From Agrocybe praecox (taxonomy: Eukaryota > Basidiomycota > Agaricomycetes > Agaricales > Agrocybaceae), in contig OZ024850.1 of NCBI GenBank assembly GCA_964017145.1, positions 1,465,618 through 1,529,617 on the forward strand: DNA of 64,000 nucleotides. The letters run 5' to 3'. The position numbers and the translations under genes were made by a program. A model generated the notes under the pieces. The model made no database searches. It saw nothing but the letters and a program-made list of their open reading frames with translations, and was not told where the DNA came from. Shown here in pieces: positions 1-12,265 of this stretch; the stretch's first letter is position 1, and each line of letters opens with the position of its first letter.

Positions 1-1
1 T

Positions 2-737
2 ATTGCCTCCGATGGCTCACTGTCTGCCGATCCCGTCAAATCCACTCCAGCATCTGGAGGATTGCTTCCATTCTCTATGACCGTCATCCCAGGAAAGAAC
101 GCAATTTTGGCCACTGACGCAGGTGTTGGATTCGATGTCTTCAACTTCAATGAGAACGGAGCGAACAGTCTGAGTGCATCGTCTACTGTGGTTCCTATCG
201 CTGGTCAACAGGCGACATGCTGGTCCAGCTTCAGCTCCAAGTCGGGAAACTTCTACCTTACCGACATCGGAACTTCGACTATTACTGAAGTCAACGTAGA
301 TAAGAACCTGAAGGGAAGCATTGTCAAGGTATATACTATTTTCCTTCAATTTATCCATGATTAACGTCACTCACCTGAATGAACAGCAATATCCCCAGAC
401 TGCTGGATCCGCCACCATCGACAATGATATCGCCACGATTGGTTCAAACAAGTAAGTGTATGTCTGCATGGCTGGAACGTTATTATTTAACCCTACTCGC
501 AGCTTCTTGTACGTTCTCGCTCCCAACGCAACGACAGTTAACGTCCTGTCCGTGAACACGCCCGGAAAGGCTGCCACCGTCCAGAACTTCAACTTCGCCT
601 CTGCAGCCAAAGCCGCTGGAGTAAAATTAAGTTAGTGTTTTTATTATTCTATCTGCTTAATAAACAGATTAGCTAAATTGAATAACTATACAGACAAGAA
701 TAACTTACAGGGAATGGCTACTTTCATCGGAAAGTAG
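2..737 (+). CDS. 3' part of a lactonase / 3-carboxymuconate cyclase-like beta-propeller protein
   Basis: The reading frame is open from base 2, so the 5' end lies outside the window. Exons read as 2-328, 387-451, 503-630 and 694-737, joined by three GT-AG introns of 52-63 bp in matching phase, ending with the peptide NNLQGMATFIGK and TAG. The protein has the repetitive Gly/Ser/Thr/Asn and beta-strand texture of fungal secreted-type lactonase family proteins (seven-bladed propellers, often annotated 3-carboxymuconate cyclase), with blades around ILATDAGVGFDVFNF and NFLYVLAPNATTVNVLSV. The family assignment is from recognition, not a search; substrate is unknown. It appears to be an ordinary host gene, intact as far as visible, at the left edge of the transposon cluster. 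Confidence 0.65.
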
Positions 738-1467
738 TGGCTGAGTTACTGAGTACTCTGAGTCATGGAGTTCGTTAATCAATTATACTCCATAAGGATT
801 CTACCAGTGTACTAGTTCAAAGTTCAATATATAGCCTGTATCAATGCTGGGAGTGTCGACTCGGGGTCTACCCACGGGGGAGGGAGGAAAGAGTATAGAG
901 TATATGCAGTAACTTTAGAGAGACGAACAAGACGAGGACGAACAACTTGAAGGCAGACAGTGCTCGAAACACCGGGGTGGAAGAATAGAATTATCCCATG
1001 GTGAAAAAAATGTACATAATCATTGCAGGATGGCTGGCTGACTACTGGCAGATATGTATATTCCTGCATGCGAGTACGTGCCTATCTATTAATATAACAT
1101 GCGGGTAATCACCAACTTGAAGTCTTCATGTTGGAAGGTAACCCAGTCGCATAATATATGCAGATGGCCCCATATCAGACAGACATGGCACCAGGCAGTC
1201 GATCGATGCGTGTATATAGTGACTCTTATACGATGTACCAGGGTTTTAGCTGATGCCGACGAACAGCCGATGGTCATCCAGATATAGTTTTCAAGTGAGA
1301 TTTCCTCCCAAAGCTCTATGAAAAAGAAAATGGTCTAGACGGACGTCCTTGTACACTGTTAGACGCTTCACCGACACGATCACTGTTCGCGGGTAAGTAC
1401 AGCACCCCACTAGCTAATCATGAAATGACTGGTGGAACATATCAACCAACAGTGCCAGTGCTGCCAA
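738..1467. repeat. Non-coding interval holding one copy of a dispersed repeat (about 838-1130)
   Basis: No convincing gene. Bases about 838-1085 (beginning TGCTGGGAGTGTCGACTC) match about 45441-45670 closely, and the similarity resumes at 1100-1130 (CACCAACTTGAAGTCTT) and 46007-46030. The second copy therefore carries about 300 extra bases. No inverted ends or target duplications were recognised. Confidence 0.6.
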
Positions 1468-1667
1468 NNNNNNNNNNNNNNNNNNNNNNNNNNNNNNNNN
1501 NNNNNNNNNNNNNNNNNNNNNNNNNNNNNNNNNNNNNNNNNNNNNNNNNNNNNNNNNNNNNNNNNNNNNNNNNNNNNNNNNNNNNNNNNNNNNNNNNNNN
1601 NNNNNNNNNNNNNNNNNNNNNNNNNNNNNNNNNNNNNNNNNNNNNNNNNNNNNNNNNNNNNNNNNNN
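1468..1667. other. Assembly gap of 200 N
   Basis: A run of exactly 200 N, lying nine bases before the left target duplication of KDZ-1. The repeat that flanks KDZ-1 on the right (7681-8080) probably continues into this gap on the left. Confidence 0.99.
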
Positions 1668-1683
1668 TCACCGCCCTCCCAGA

Positions 1684-2513
1684 GAGGTCTTTACTGTGCC
1701 CCACATATACTGATCGGAACTGATTAGAAATCATGCTTTTCTGAGCAGTTCTGATCAGAAATTTGGCTGACCTCTTACCAGTCAAATCTCTATAGAGAGC
1801 TCAGAAATTGCCTCTTAAATTCTGATCAGAACTGCTCAGAAAGGTCAGTTCTGATCGGTTCACTCGGATCCGAGTCCCCATATTTTCCGAGTAGAACTGA
1901 ATAATTCCACTCAGAAATGGGTTTGTGACACAGAATTGTAAGCAGAAATCACCTGACCACTGTCTTTACTAGTAATAAAATAAAGTGCGCAGGTCGAGAA
2001 TTGAACTCTCAACCTCACAAAAGGGTCACATGACTTATTCGGTGCAACAATCCAACTAGACCAAATGACTTTGAAAATATAAGAGATATAATTCCTCATA
2101 TAGGCCCCCTTGGCTGGGAAGAGCGAAATCAGAGAGGGAATATATTTCCTCTGCACATATTTATTTCCCTTTTAGCTGTATAAATTATTTGAATACAGAT
2201 ACATGAGCAATAGACATACAATTAAATGTATTAGGCAAGACAGAATTGAGTATTTGTATTTTTACAGTGTTTAGAGACATTTTTTTGCGATAATTTTTAG
2301 ATAGAAATATTCTACTCGTTAATCCGAATCCAACGGTATATAAAACATGTATATCCGTTGAGATTTCGTCTTAAAATCCTTGCTCGAACGTTGAGCTGCC
2401 AAATCCGGTCCGTTCGGCAACGGCCGGTCACGGCAACCGAACATCCGTTGCCACGTCGCCTACCTTTCTTCCCTCAACCACCATTGTCCCCCACCACATA
2501 CCAAACCACCCCC
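1684..2513. repeat. KDZ-1 left terminal and subterminal region
   Basis: Holds the left inverted end, then at least five copies or half copies of the palindrome-like motif TTCTGATCAGAACTG (1710-1920), which are likely transposase binding sites. The region 1985-2063 carries a tRNA-like Pol III promoter on the minus strand (listed separately). The stretch 2160-2513 is AT-rich leader to the first gene; a TATA-like TATATAAA lies at about 2336-2343. Confidence 0.6.
1990..2070 (-). promoter_or_regulatory. tRNA-like Pol III internal promoter (A and B boxes), SINE-like
   Basis: On the minus strand, TGGTCTAGTTGG (2063-2052) matches the A-box consensus TRGYNNARNNGG exactly, and GTTCAATTC (2006-1998) matches the B-box consensus GWTCRANNC exactly, 45 bases apart. 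The flanks do not fold into a paired acceptor stem, so it is not a plausible functional tRNA. It is better read as a tRNA-derived insertion or captured promoter within KDZ-1. Confidence 0.5.
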
Positions 2514-5159
2514 ATGCCCACCACCCGTTCCACCACCAGCACCACCCGTAGCGGCCGCGCTCGCGGCTCCCCACCCCCTCCCAACCGCCGCAAGAGATCG
2601 AACACCGACGAACAACCACGGAAGCGCCCCAAGACGCAACCAGTCAAGGCCAACGACGACGGAGAAAAGGAGCACGAGGGAAAGGGGAAAGCAAAGGGCG
2701 GAAGGGATGGGAAAAAAGGGAAGGAGGACAAGAAAGACAGGAAGAAGAAGGTGAAGCGGCCCAGGTAAGCACCCAACACGCCGTCCACCACCCGCTAACC
2801 CATTTCAACAGGAAAACGAGCGCCGACAAGGTGAAAGAGGACGCAGCCGCAGCCACGGCTGCCCAAACGTCGACGTAAGTCCCCCCCCTCGTCCTCCCGT
2901 TTCTTGCGAACTGACCCAATCCCGTAGAAACACAAAGCGCAAGCTAGCCGGGAGTGGGCTAGCCGTTGCGCCTCCAGGTCGCTCCCGCCCTGCCACTTCC
3001 GCAGAGCCCACCACGTCCTCCCGTGCCCCTCGTACGGATTCCGAGCACGAGGATGAATGCGAGGGCACCACCGACACCGACACCGAGGCAAGCAACGGAG
3101 ACGACGCCAGCAAGCACACCAGCACCCACACCCGCACGAACACGAACACGAACACCGACACCTACAACGGCAACGGCAACGACAACGGCAACGACACCGA
3201 CACGAGCAGCAGCAGCAGCAACGACGCCGACACGAACAGCAACAGCAACAGCAGCAGCTGCAACAGCGAAGACGCAGGCAGCAACCACCAGAGCGACGAA
3301 CCCAACGTAGGCGACAACGACGGCCCCCACCGCGACGACAACGATGACAACGATACCATGTACGTCGACGAGGAGGAAACCGCCTGCGACGACAACAACG
3401 AGGCCCCGCCCAATACGGTTGACACACCCGCGAACACGATCCCACCACCCCCAGCTGCCAAGGACGACGCCAGCCCTTCCGCGCCGATACCAAGGACCTC
3501 GACCGACGTCGACACCACCGCAGGCAACACCACCGCTCCCGCCCTCGTCGTTAACGCCAGCGCCGAAGGTTCAAAGGTCTCCACAGGTAACATTCGAGTC
3601 TCCCCCTCCTCTGTCGGCGTGGCTGCAAGGGAACCCCACCTTGTTAGCCCCGATATCACTACAATAGCCACCACCCCTCCTCCCTCCACCCAGGACCAGA
3701 TGAGTGCTGCTGTCCCTACAGCCTCAGCTGGTCTTGTTGGTCAGGCTTCTCCCTCTGTTGGTGCTCATGATCAGGTAGTCCCTGATCAAGGTACTTCATT
3801 TAATTTACATGTCATTGTATTATGTAGTATTAATTTAAATTATCAGACACCTCCATGGGCAGCCCACCTCCCCTCAGTCGACATGAGTTAGAGGGTGCAT
3901 CGCGAACTCACGGAGGTCTTTTCCGAGGTCGTGCACAGGGTAATCAGCCAAATATTGCTGATTTAAAGGCTGCTGAAGATACCCTCATCCCTATTCCTGG
4001 CAAGGTCTACATACATGTTAGCTCCAGCACCAGGCCTGAAGATTGGGTTTTGGCAGAGATGTCGCGGTCACTTTTTAGGTATTCTGTTACGACGTCTCTT
4101 AGAACTGTGTTGGAGGCCATTGCAGATAGGCATTCCCCTGTTCGCCGTGAGTATAAGTCATGATCTCTCAGTTGATACTATTTCCTCATCAAGTTTGACT
4201 TAGGTTTGAACCATCGTATTTATGCGTATGAGGAGGATGAGTGGGTGCTGAAAGGGCGTTTTGAGGTTGCTATCCACCATAACGATGAGGCTATATGGAC
4301 AAAGATTGACGGAGAGTATATTTTGTATCTTCTTTTTGTATGTATTTCTACATTATTGTTTGATGACTGAACTTATTAATTTGATACTCAGATTGATGAA
4401 GAGTCGTCAGCTCATTCATCCCGACACCCTTCTCTCCCAGTCACATCTAGTGCCCCATCTCGAAATGCCTCTGTTCCTGTTACATCTACTGGCCCTTCTG
4501 CGTTTTCGTCCGTTGCTCCATCTGTTACCGCCAATGATGATCAGCCGGAATTTGCGCAAGATATCATCAACAACCCTGTTTGGATGGGTGTTGCCATCGC
4601 CCTCAATGTTGATCCTATCCTCACTCACAGGAATGTTACCAAGGAGCTTAGGATTTGGTATCGGAAGTGGAATGCATATCAGACTGCTTGGTCTCAGATA
4701 CAGAAGCTTCGCGCTCAGGGTAAATGGCAGTTTAACGTTGGAAAGACAGAGCTCATGAATCTTTTTGGCAAGCGAGCATACTGGAACTCTCACGTCGATT
4801 CGGGAATGAAGGATATTCAGAGGTATCCGGTGATGGAAAAGTGGTTGAAAAGAGGTGATGATGAGGAGGATCCATCGGACTTGAGTGTTTGGGGTGTTGA
4901 GAAGGGTCTTTATACGTTCGCTGATCTGGCTATTTGGAAGCGGAAGAAGACTTTGTTGGATGGTGAGCTGGAAAAGAAGAAGATGAACAGGGAGAAGACA
5001 AAGAAGCGAGATAATGAGCGAAAGGAAAAGGGTCACAAGGACCATTCTGATGATAGTGGAGATGTCAAGGCAGCTGGGTCTAGTAAGGGCAAGAAGAAAG
5101 TTTCTGATAGTAAGAAGACCACATCATCCACCTCTAAACGCTTGCACCACCGAAAGTAG
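2514..5159 (+). CDS. KDZ-1 companion protein, 792 aa, unknown function
   Basis: Six exons read in consistent phase: 2514-2764, 2812-2874, 2928-3790, 3847-4146, 4204-4337 and 4392-5159. The first third is basic and disordered (Lys/Arg-rich runs such as KRSNTDEQPRKRPK), followed by an Asp/Asn/Ser/Thr-rich low-complexity stretch (about 3060-3350). A better-ordered middle lies around 3960-4320 (PGKVYIHVSSS, RPEDWVLAEMSR, RIYAYEEDEWVLKGRFEV). The C-terminal block has many Trp and aromatic residues (IWYRKWNAYQTAWSQIQKL, GKRAYWNSHVDSGMKD) and ends in a highly basic Lys-rich tail. No known domain was recognised. It lies 125 bp upstream of the transposase on the same strand within the same inverted ends. 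A DNA-binding or accessory role in transposition is inferred only. The start at 2514 is preferred because the upstream in-frame ATG (2358) gives a sequence unlike the rest. Confidence 0.72.
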
Positions 5160-5284
5160 GTTTGAAATTTGAAATGTAACATAACTTGTAATTGTATCTG
5201 ATTTATTTTGACTTGTGTAGCTTGCTGTCTCAATCTCTCTGGCAACTTTTGATTTTGATCTGGTCTATTTCGACTTCATTCACC

Positions 5285-7418
5285 ATGTCTCTTCTGGTCT
5301 TATTTCTCTGTCTGCCTGCTGTTGCTGCTATTCCTGATCAACAACCATTTCCAAATGTTACATTCAAAGTCTTTAATGACTTTGTATACCAGAATTTCAG
5401 CTCTCGCGTGTCTTTGGCTACTGTTTTATTGGTTCTTTTCAGCCTGACAGAGAACCCTGATCTTCTCAACTTGCACAGTCGCCAAAAGAATCCTAGTGTT
5501 TTAGGAGAAAGACGGCAGAGTTCCTCTGGATGGATTAAAGCATTGGCTAGAGCAATAGAGCAGCGTTTGGGAAATAATGCCAAAACCTTGCTAAAACACA
5601 GTGAACGACCAACATCCTCAGACACCTCTTTGGCTGATCCCATTGCTACTAAACTGGATGAGATGACAACACTTTTGAAGCTGGTGCCATTATATTCGAA
5701 ATCATCTGGCAGAGTCAAGCAAAAACTCACTGCAGTTTCACATCACGAAATTAAAGCTGTTCATGTTATTTGTCCAGTTTTTATGGAATGTGAAGATCCG
5801 ACCTGCAAACCACGTGCTTTATCTCAAGATATCCGATCTCGTGATGTTGCTGAGGTCACTTTAATACAGGGAACAACCATTCACAAGGATGTTCATGTTC
5901 TGGCTGGATGCTGTAGCTTCTGTGATTCCCAATACTATGCCGATCACAAAAGAGTTCACCAAGGCACAGCTCAAAAGCAAATGGTGTACTCAAACTCAGC
6001 CAAGTACATGAAGATTGGACAGTCTATATGGGTTGATCGTGTCTTTGCAAATGCAGTGGTAAATGGAATGTATAGCTTTCATGCCTCTGCTACTGCATAT
6101 TCCGACTATTGGAACAACACCTTTGGTCAGGTCAACTCAGAGCATTTGGCAATTTTGTCCCGTCGACATATCTGGCAGGCATTTGTGCAGGAATCTGTTC
6201 GGACCATTGCTACTGATCAAGACAAACAATTTGCAATGAATGATGTTCTACCAATCAATGATGTTTCTCGAGAAGCTTTTGCTGTCCTTGGGCAAGGTGG
6301 CACTATTACTGCCTCTACTGGACATGCTTGCTCTGAATGCACCCAACCTTTCAGACCAGCAGCTGATTCAGATGATATGGATGTTGATCATGCAGACGTA
6401 ACAATGCATGTTGTTGATGGAATTGTCATGGGGCCAACATATTGCGCATATCAAGGTTGTGAGAATGAGCTGCTTAACAGTCGTGGTGGTGTATTTTGTG
6501 CAGTCCATGAAAGAGAGTATGGTGATCGATGTCGGGTTGTAGATTGCGATCACTCTAAAGTTCCTTTGACACAAGCTTGTCAGCAACATCAAAGGGAATG
6601 GGAGAAACATATTCAGAGTCACAGTTCTGGTGCACTAGCTGGAGTACGGAGAATGCTTAGACATCCAGGAGAAAATCTGGAATGGCTTCCACCTGCAATT
6701 CAACACCCTCCACAACCACATGATGGTCCTGCCCCTCCTGATAGAGAAACCAAGCACTACTTCAGCCCTAATCGCTTTTACTGTGTTGAAACAGTATGTG
6801 CTCCATGTGGCACTGTTATTGCATGGACCAAGTTTGCACGATCCGAATCCCCCACCAATATTATGAAGTTCCTCAACTCCATATATCCTTCCAAAGACAC
6901 TCGCCCTGCCTATATTTGCATTGACAAGGCGTGTACTGTTTTGAAGCATATTGTTGCCAATGATACATTTGTAGAGTGGTTTGACACAACTCGGTTCATT
7001 GTCGACTCTTACCACTATTCCAATCATAAAGCAACTGACATAGTTTGTCAAACTTGGTGTAATCCTGCCCCAACTGATGGCTCAGCACCAAATCTACTTC
7101 TACCTGCTGTGGATAAAAATGGAAATCCTTGTTGGAAACGAGCTTTTAATACACAGGTAAGAAATTTAACTTCATTGCATACAAATTACTTAATATATTT
7201 CATAATAGGCCTGTGAGCAATTAAATTCTTGGCTTGGTGGCTTTGAATCAATTCTCAAGCGTATGGCACCTGGAAACTTTGATTGGTTTTTACACTCTAT
7301 GCTTTTTTATCACACTAAACATGTTCTAAGAAGGCAGGAACTTCAAAAGGAGAAGGAGAAAAGAGCAGCTGAAAGTGATAGTGATAGTGAGGAAGAAGAG
7401 TCTGATGATACATTGTAG
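5285..7418 (+). CDS. KDZ transposase with CxC5/CxC6 cysteine clusters (KDZ-1)
   Basis: Two exons (5285-7156, 7209-7418) give 693 aa. About residues 160-260 contain the CxC5-type cluster (CPVFMECEDPTCKP, CCSFCDSQYYADH). Residues about 347-440 contain the CxC6-type cluster (CSECTQPF, YCAYQGCENEL, FCAVHEREYGDRC). The C-terminal part is the RNase H-fold transposase; candidate acidic catalytic residues are D547 (YICIDKACTV), D574 (FIVDSYHYSNH) and E627 at the start of exon 2 (ACEQLNSWLGGF). It ends in an acidic Asp/Ser/Glu tail. The N-terminal residues are hydrophobic (MSLLVLFLCLPAVAAI), odd for a nuclear enzyme, so an upstream exon or later start is possible. No stop or frameshift is seen. Confidence 0.85.
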
Positions 7419-7672
7419 TTTGGGTACTTATTATTCCAATAGTCATTTATTATTTATTACATTGCATCTACAAGTGCAATATATGGCAAAGTCTGTTTGC
7501 TCAATCTTTAACAATTCTACTCAGATCTGCTTAGATCTACTCAGAAAATGTTACATTCTGCACAAGCTCTGACCTTTGAGTAGCAACTCTGATCAGCTCT
7601 GGTCAGAACTGCTCAGAAATACAAATTTCTGATCAGTTCTGAGTAGTATCTGTGGGGCACAGTAAAGTACTG
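7419..7672. repeat. KDZ-1 right terminal region
   Basis: Inverted counterpart of the left end: clustered CTGATCAG and CAGAACTGCTCAGAAA motifs, then GTGGGGCACAGTAAAG at the tip, followed by the TSD CTCCCAGA at 7673-7680. Confidence 0.8.
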
Positions 7673-7680
7673 CTCCCAGA

Positions 7681-8080
7681 CACGCCAACTGCTTGTTGGT
7701 GGGTAATATTATCACGCGCAGATTATCTCTTCCTCGTCGATATGTTCCTAATGAGCTGGCGATATCACCGAGAAAGATGAGCGGATGATTGAAATGAGAT
7801 TGGGAAAGTGTAGAGTTTCTGGAGCCGAACCGGATCAACACGTGTGCGCTATATTTATCCGAATTCAAACTCGCTGAACAGGCTTTGTTTCGAACCACCG
7901 CGACCGACAACGCCAGAGGTACCTACATAACTTCTCGGAACAGTGTGGAGAAAACAGACCTAATAGTACATACCCTTCGCGTTCTTTACCTCAAGGAAAA
8001 GCACGGCATGGACATCACCATGTCAGTAAACAACCTCAGCAACGCGTTCTAGAGATGTTCCGAGGTTTCCTCCTGTTGTT
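7681..8080 (+). repeat. Dispersed repeat copy 1, carrying an amidohydrolase exon fragment
   Basis: About 400 bp nearly collinear with 50436-50838. The last part (7960-8052) encodes VLYLKEKHGMDITMSVNNL-like sequence, homologous to the amidohydrolase pseudogene at 42400-42475 (RVPYLKEKYSVDIAMSVNNV), followed by TAG. It is bounded left by KDZ-1 and cut right by element A at 8081. No complete gene is present. Confidence 0.75.
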
Positions 8081-8480
8081 CCCAGCCATAGCAGTCACAT
8101 TTATACATGACACCTTGCTTATTACCCAGCACTAACCATATATCCTAAATGGAACCTGCCTGGTGTGGCAGTTTCCGTGGATGTCCTTTTCCGTCTGGTT
8201 GGATATACATGGACAAACAAAATATTTTTATTTTGGCCTCGGTGGTTGTTTTTTTGTGTATTTCGCTTATTTACGATGAAAACATTGATGTTTTCGGTGC
8301 GGAAAAAAGACATATTGAATCTATAAATATATTCCGACATATTGGTGTTGTTTCCCTCACAATAAAACATACAGAAAGGGTGGATTGGCGAGATGGATTT
8401 TGGATGACGTTCGAAAATAAATGAGTAAACACTATTTATAGACTGACCTCGGTCCGAATAATACACGTGGCATCAGAGCG
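8081..8480. repeat. Left terminal region of element A
   Basis: Inverted diverged counterpart of 33440-33840. Starts CCCAGCCATAGCAGTC directly after the dispersed repeat at 7681-8080. The remaining 110 bp to the KDZ-A stop codon hold no gene. Confidence 0.68.
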
Positions 8481-8645
8481 GCGGCTGTGCAACTAATATT
8501 AGTAATATTCATGAATTATTCTAGGCAGAGGGATAGAAAAAAAGCAGCACAAAAAGTGATCAGAAAAACGGCGGGAAAGGAATGGTGAAATCAGTCCTGG
8601 AGATCGTCTTCATCCAGGGCTTCTTCATGAAGGCGCTCGTACTGA

Positions 8646-8677
<32 letters not shown>

Positions 8678-11600
8678 TTCGTCGTGGTCTTCCTCGCCGT
8701 CGCCGTCGTCCCCTCTTCTGGCTGTGGTTTGCGAAAATCCATCTGGACTGCCTGTTTCATTTTCGGAAGGATCTTGTACCATTTCATGTAATGGTTTGCT
8801 CCACAGTTTCTGGAAACGAATTGACAGGGACCGTTGTATATTTGCTTGTCTCAATGCGAAGGCTTTCCTTCCTTCGATGAGCTCGGGGGATCCACCAATG
8901 TCTTGATTAGCCATCGTCTTCCATTCATTGGCTTTCCACTCGAGAAACACCAGGACTCGGCGCATTTCTTCCCTGAGTAAAAGGACCTCTTCTCGGCTTC
9001 TTGCAGCTCGTGCGCGGCTTTTCGCCCATTCGGTTCGTAGGATATCATCAGACCCATCTGAATGATCGACGTTGTTGGTTAACCATATCCACGACATCGT
9101 TCTACGTGTCTCGCCGGTGCCGTCTCGTCGACTTCGTACTTCATTGAAGAGGGAGAATGTATCACTCTCTCCCATCGCCGTATCTTCGCATGCTCGCATT
9201 GAAGAGGATGAATGAGTAGAACTTGCTGGGTCGTCGTCTTCAAAGATACCTTGTCGGCCTGGTCGCGGACGTAGACGGTTTGGGTCTTGATATGAGCGAA
9301 TGTCCCCGTCCTCCAGCAATCGAAAGTCCTTTTCCCAAGGCCCTGGACCATCTAGCAATAATCTAGCCTTTCTGGCAGTTCGATACTTCTCGGCTGCTGC
9401 TCTTGCCCGTTCATGAACACGATCGATGATAGCGCGTGATCGGGTTCCGTCTCTTTGACCACGAATGTTTTTATTTTTGAAGGAAACCATTCGGCTTTTT
9501 ATCTTGAGGATGTGGCGAACGTTATCCAAAGAATCACTGCACTGGGCGATGCGAAGACGACTTTCAATTTTTGGTAAACACTCTATGCAGACGCGGTTTC
9601 GTTCACTTGAGGGAATGTCAGAAGGAAGCCATAGTTTGATGTCCTCTGGCATAGAATCCAAGGAATTAGCAAGGGAGTTGGGTAATGTGGATTGGTAGAG
9701 TAAGAGGCCGGGCATATAGATGGGATGTAATTGCTGCCAGGCACGAATGCGAGTGCGGAGACAATTGTGTTGCTCAACGAGAGATCCTTCTGAGCTAGAC
9801 GTACTTCCTGACGTCTTACTCAGTCGCTTAAGTCTGCGTCTTGAGTGCGAATGATTAATGATGCCCAGAATTTTCGAATAAAATTACTTACTGCGAATCT
9901 TCCAAGTCCAAAGCCAAAGAAATAAAACCTGCGGCACTGGTTGTGTGCCATGAGATGCCTCCTTTGCGGATGCGCTCCTCTTCTTCATCGCCGAGCTCCT
10001 TCCTCACTTGCTTCTCAGTTATAACTGTAACGAGAAAAGATTAACCAAAAATAAAAAGTGAAGAGCGAAGAGCGAAGAGCGAAGAATGGTACACGTACGA
10101 AGATCATCATTCTGATAGGGATTTTTGGAGTTTTTTGGAAACTCCTCTGAATCCCATTGTGCACACATCATCTCCCAGTTGGCAAGCAATGCCTTATTCT
10201 TCTCCAAGTCTGCAGTGCCATTGATCGTTTGCTTGCGAATCGAGTCAGAAAGCCCGCGATGCGCTTCCACTTGTAAATTTCTTTCGGCGACTGCTATTCG
10301 GTACTTTCGCGCCAGAGTGAGTCCGATTTTTGTATATTTTTCCCAGTTCCAAAAATTGAAGTGGTCGTCCAATACGTCGTGCCTGGACCCTGGGCTTTGA
10401 GACTTCGTACAATTTCCAAGGGGGTTATGAGGGGCCCATACACGTTCTGGGCATTCGCAGTCGGACTTGCCAACACCAGGTATAAAGTTGAGGGAGTAAA
10501 CTTGATGATTCGCGGTTCCGTGCATCGGTTCGTGAAGTTTGGGGATAGCCGGTACGAGCTTGGTTGATTCAGGTATTTTGATTTCTTCGGGCCAATGTTC
10601 GGATATTCGCTTGTGTAAATTGACGAACCATTGGCATGAGATGTCGTAGCTAATCACGACGTTTGGCACAAGAACGAAGCGCATGGCTGACCCAAAAACA
10701 TAATCCATATTTGCGTATCTAATGAAATGAGTCAGGTCGATTTGCGTAACGTGAAAATTCTTTACGTACCTTTCACCCTTCTGCAAGTTTCCTACCGCTT
10801 GAGGAAGCAACATTTCTGATCGACCGCATACCGCAGCCCCAACCCCGGTGTAACGCAATCCATGGGAGAATTTCGTGTTTGCCTTTGCAAGAGCTTGAAG
10901 TCCGACACAAGTACTTATCTGAATAATAGAATTAGCAGGTAAAACAAGAAAGTTCTTCAATTATGATACACACATCGTCGTCGTTCGCCCTACTCAAAAC
11001 ATACCGCTCGTACGGCCCTCGATCTATCATGAATCCCCACCCAATTCCTAGCCCAGGATCCTGCGAGTAGTTGGAAACCAGTTGGTTCTTGAGTCGAAAG
11101 TTCGCGTCCATACATATGATAGCTCCGTACAGAAATCTAATAGGTGTGATTAGTATATTTCGAAAGCGTTGCGATGAGTAACATACCTGAGTTCTGGGCT
11201 AATTGACTGCCAGTCCACAGGTAAATTTATGAGAGGATAAGGGCAAGATGGACATCGAAGGGCCAATTCGCCATTTTGTGTGCCATTTGCGCCGGTCTTG
11301 TCATTTGCCCTCCCTCCCCGTTTCAACAGCTTCAAATGCCGCCACTGAAGGTTCATCCTCATCAAAGACTTGTATCGGTATCTTGGTTTCGATAATCCCG
11401 TATTATCCGATAGCTTTTCCAGTGCCCGATAGAAGTCGTACGTCGATGCTTTTGTCGTGAGGGAAAACATGTGAAGTAGTCGTAATAACGAGAAGGAGGC
11501 GCAGGTCCTGACTACAACCTGGGAAGCTGGGTATAGCCCGCGTCGAAGGAGCTGGAGGTGGTGAGGAATAGCGCGACTGCACCCACAGTATTGGATGGAG

Positions 11601-12265
11601 ACGTTATGAATTCCATTCGTGTGTAGGACCAGCATTTGCGAATGACAGCTGATGGGGTTTTCGCAGTGCAAGCTACCGTGGTTTAGTTGAAGCTTGAAAC
11701 CAATATCTTTCAAAGAGATCCGTTTGAACGTCTGCCCATCCCAGTGCTTCGGAGAGAGTAAGTACAGGTCACAAAAAAAAACAGGTAAAATCATACCTGA
11801 ATCCAATGCAAGGGGTGAAGTCTATGTCGTCGAACACAACACGTTGCACATAGCAGATCCGGGAGGAAGCATTCTAAGCACCTGTATTGAGGGATTCCGG
11901 GTGTCATAGCCTTTCGAGAAACACAGTCACTGCATTGGTTTGAATATAAGAAATCCCCTCGTCCGTCCATACACGTCATTTCCTCTAGATAGGACTGTCG
12001 ATGAAGCGTCTTCCAAACGACGTGAGGGCGACGCTGTAGAATCGTGAGTGGATATTTCGATGAATATTTGCGCCTGCTTACCGATAGGTGACTGTTGTGC
12101 TTCCTTTTTCTCCTTTTCGGAATCAGCTGAGGAATGGATATTTCCTCGCCAATGTTCGCCGTAACCGCTTCATCATACCACTCGCCATCTGGATCGAGAG
12201 CGTACTCCGGATCGTCAGGTGTGATCCATGTTGTGGAATTCCAAGTTGCAGCCTTGTATGGCAGA

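Larger units (their letters stand above)
1684..7672. mobile_element. KDZ-1: complete KDZ DNA transposon (5989 bp) with inverted ends and 8-bp TSD
   Basis: The direct repeat CTCCCAGA flanks the element at 1676-1683 and 7673-7680. The ends are inverted copies sharing CTTTACTGTGCCCCAC and, further in, several TCTGATCAGAACTGCTCAGAAA-type subterminal motifs (1710-1920 and 7510-7650). Inside are two plus-strand genes: the 792-aa companion (2514-5159) and the CxC5/CxC6 transposase (5285-7418). An unoccupied relative of the target is present in this window near 50432-50445. An 8-bp duplication fits what is known for Zisupton-type KDZ elements. Both genes look open, so this copy may still be functional. 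Confidence 0.88.

Noticed and set aside
2795..3493. Long minus-strand frames rich in Arg/Cys or Val/Ala
   Set aside because: Antisense shadows of the GAC/AAC/AGC-rich low-complexity part of the companion gene.
4261..4758. Long open frame overlapping the KDZ-1 companion
   Set aside because: It is a frame shadow. Using the donor at 4338 rather than 4316 puts the last exon in the frame that continues through the Trp-rich C-terminus to 5159.
8582..8791. Plus-strand frame with a Val-rich hydrophobic stretch
   Set aside because: Antisense of the poly-Asp tail of KDZ-A; the apparent membrane segment is an artefact of GTC repeats.
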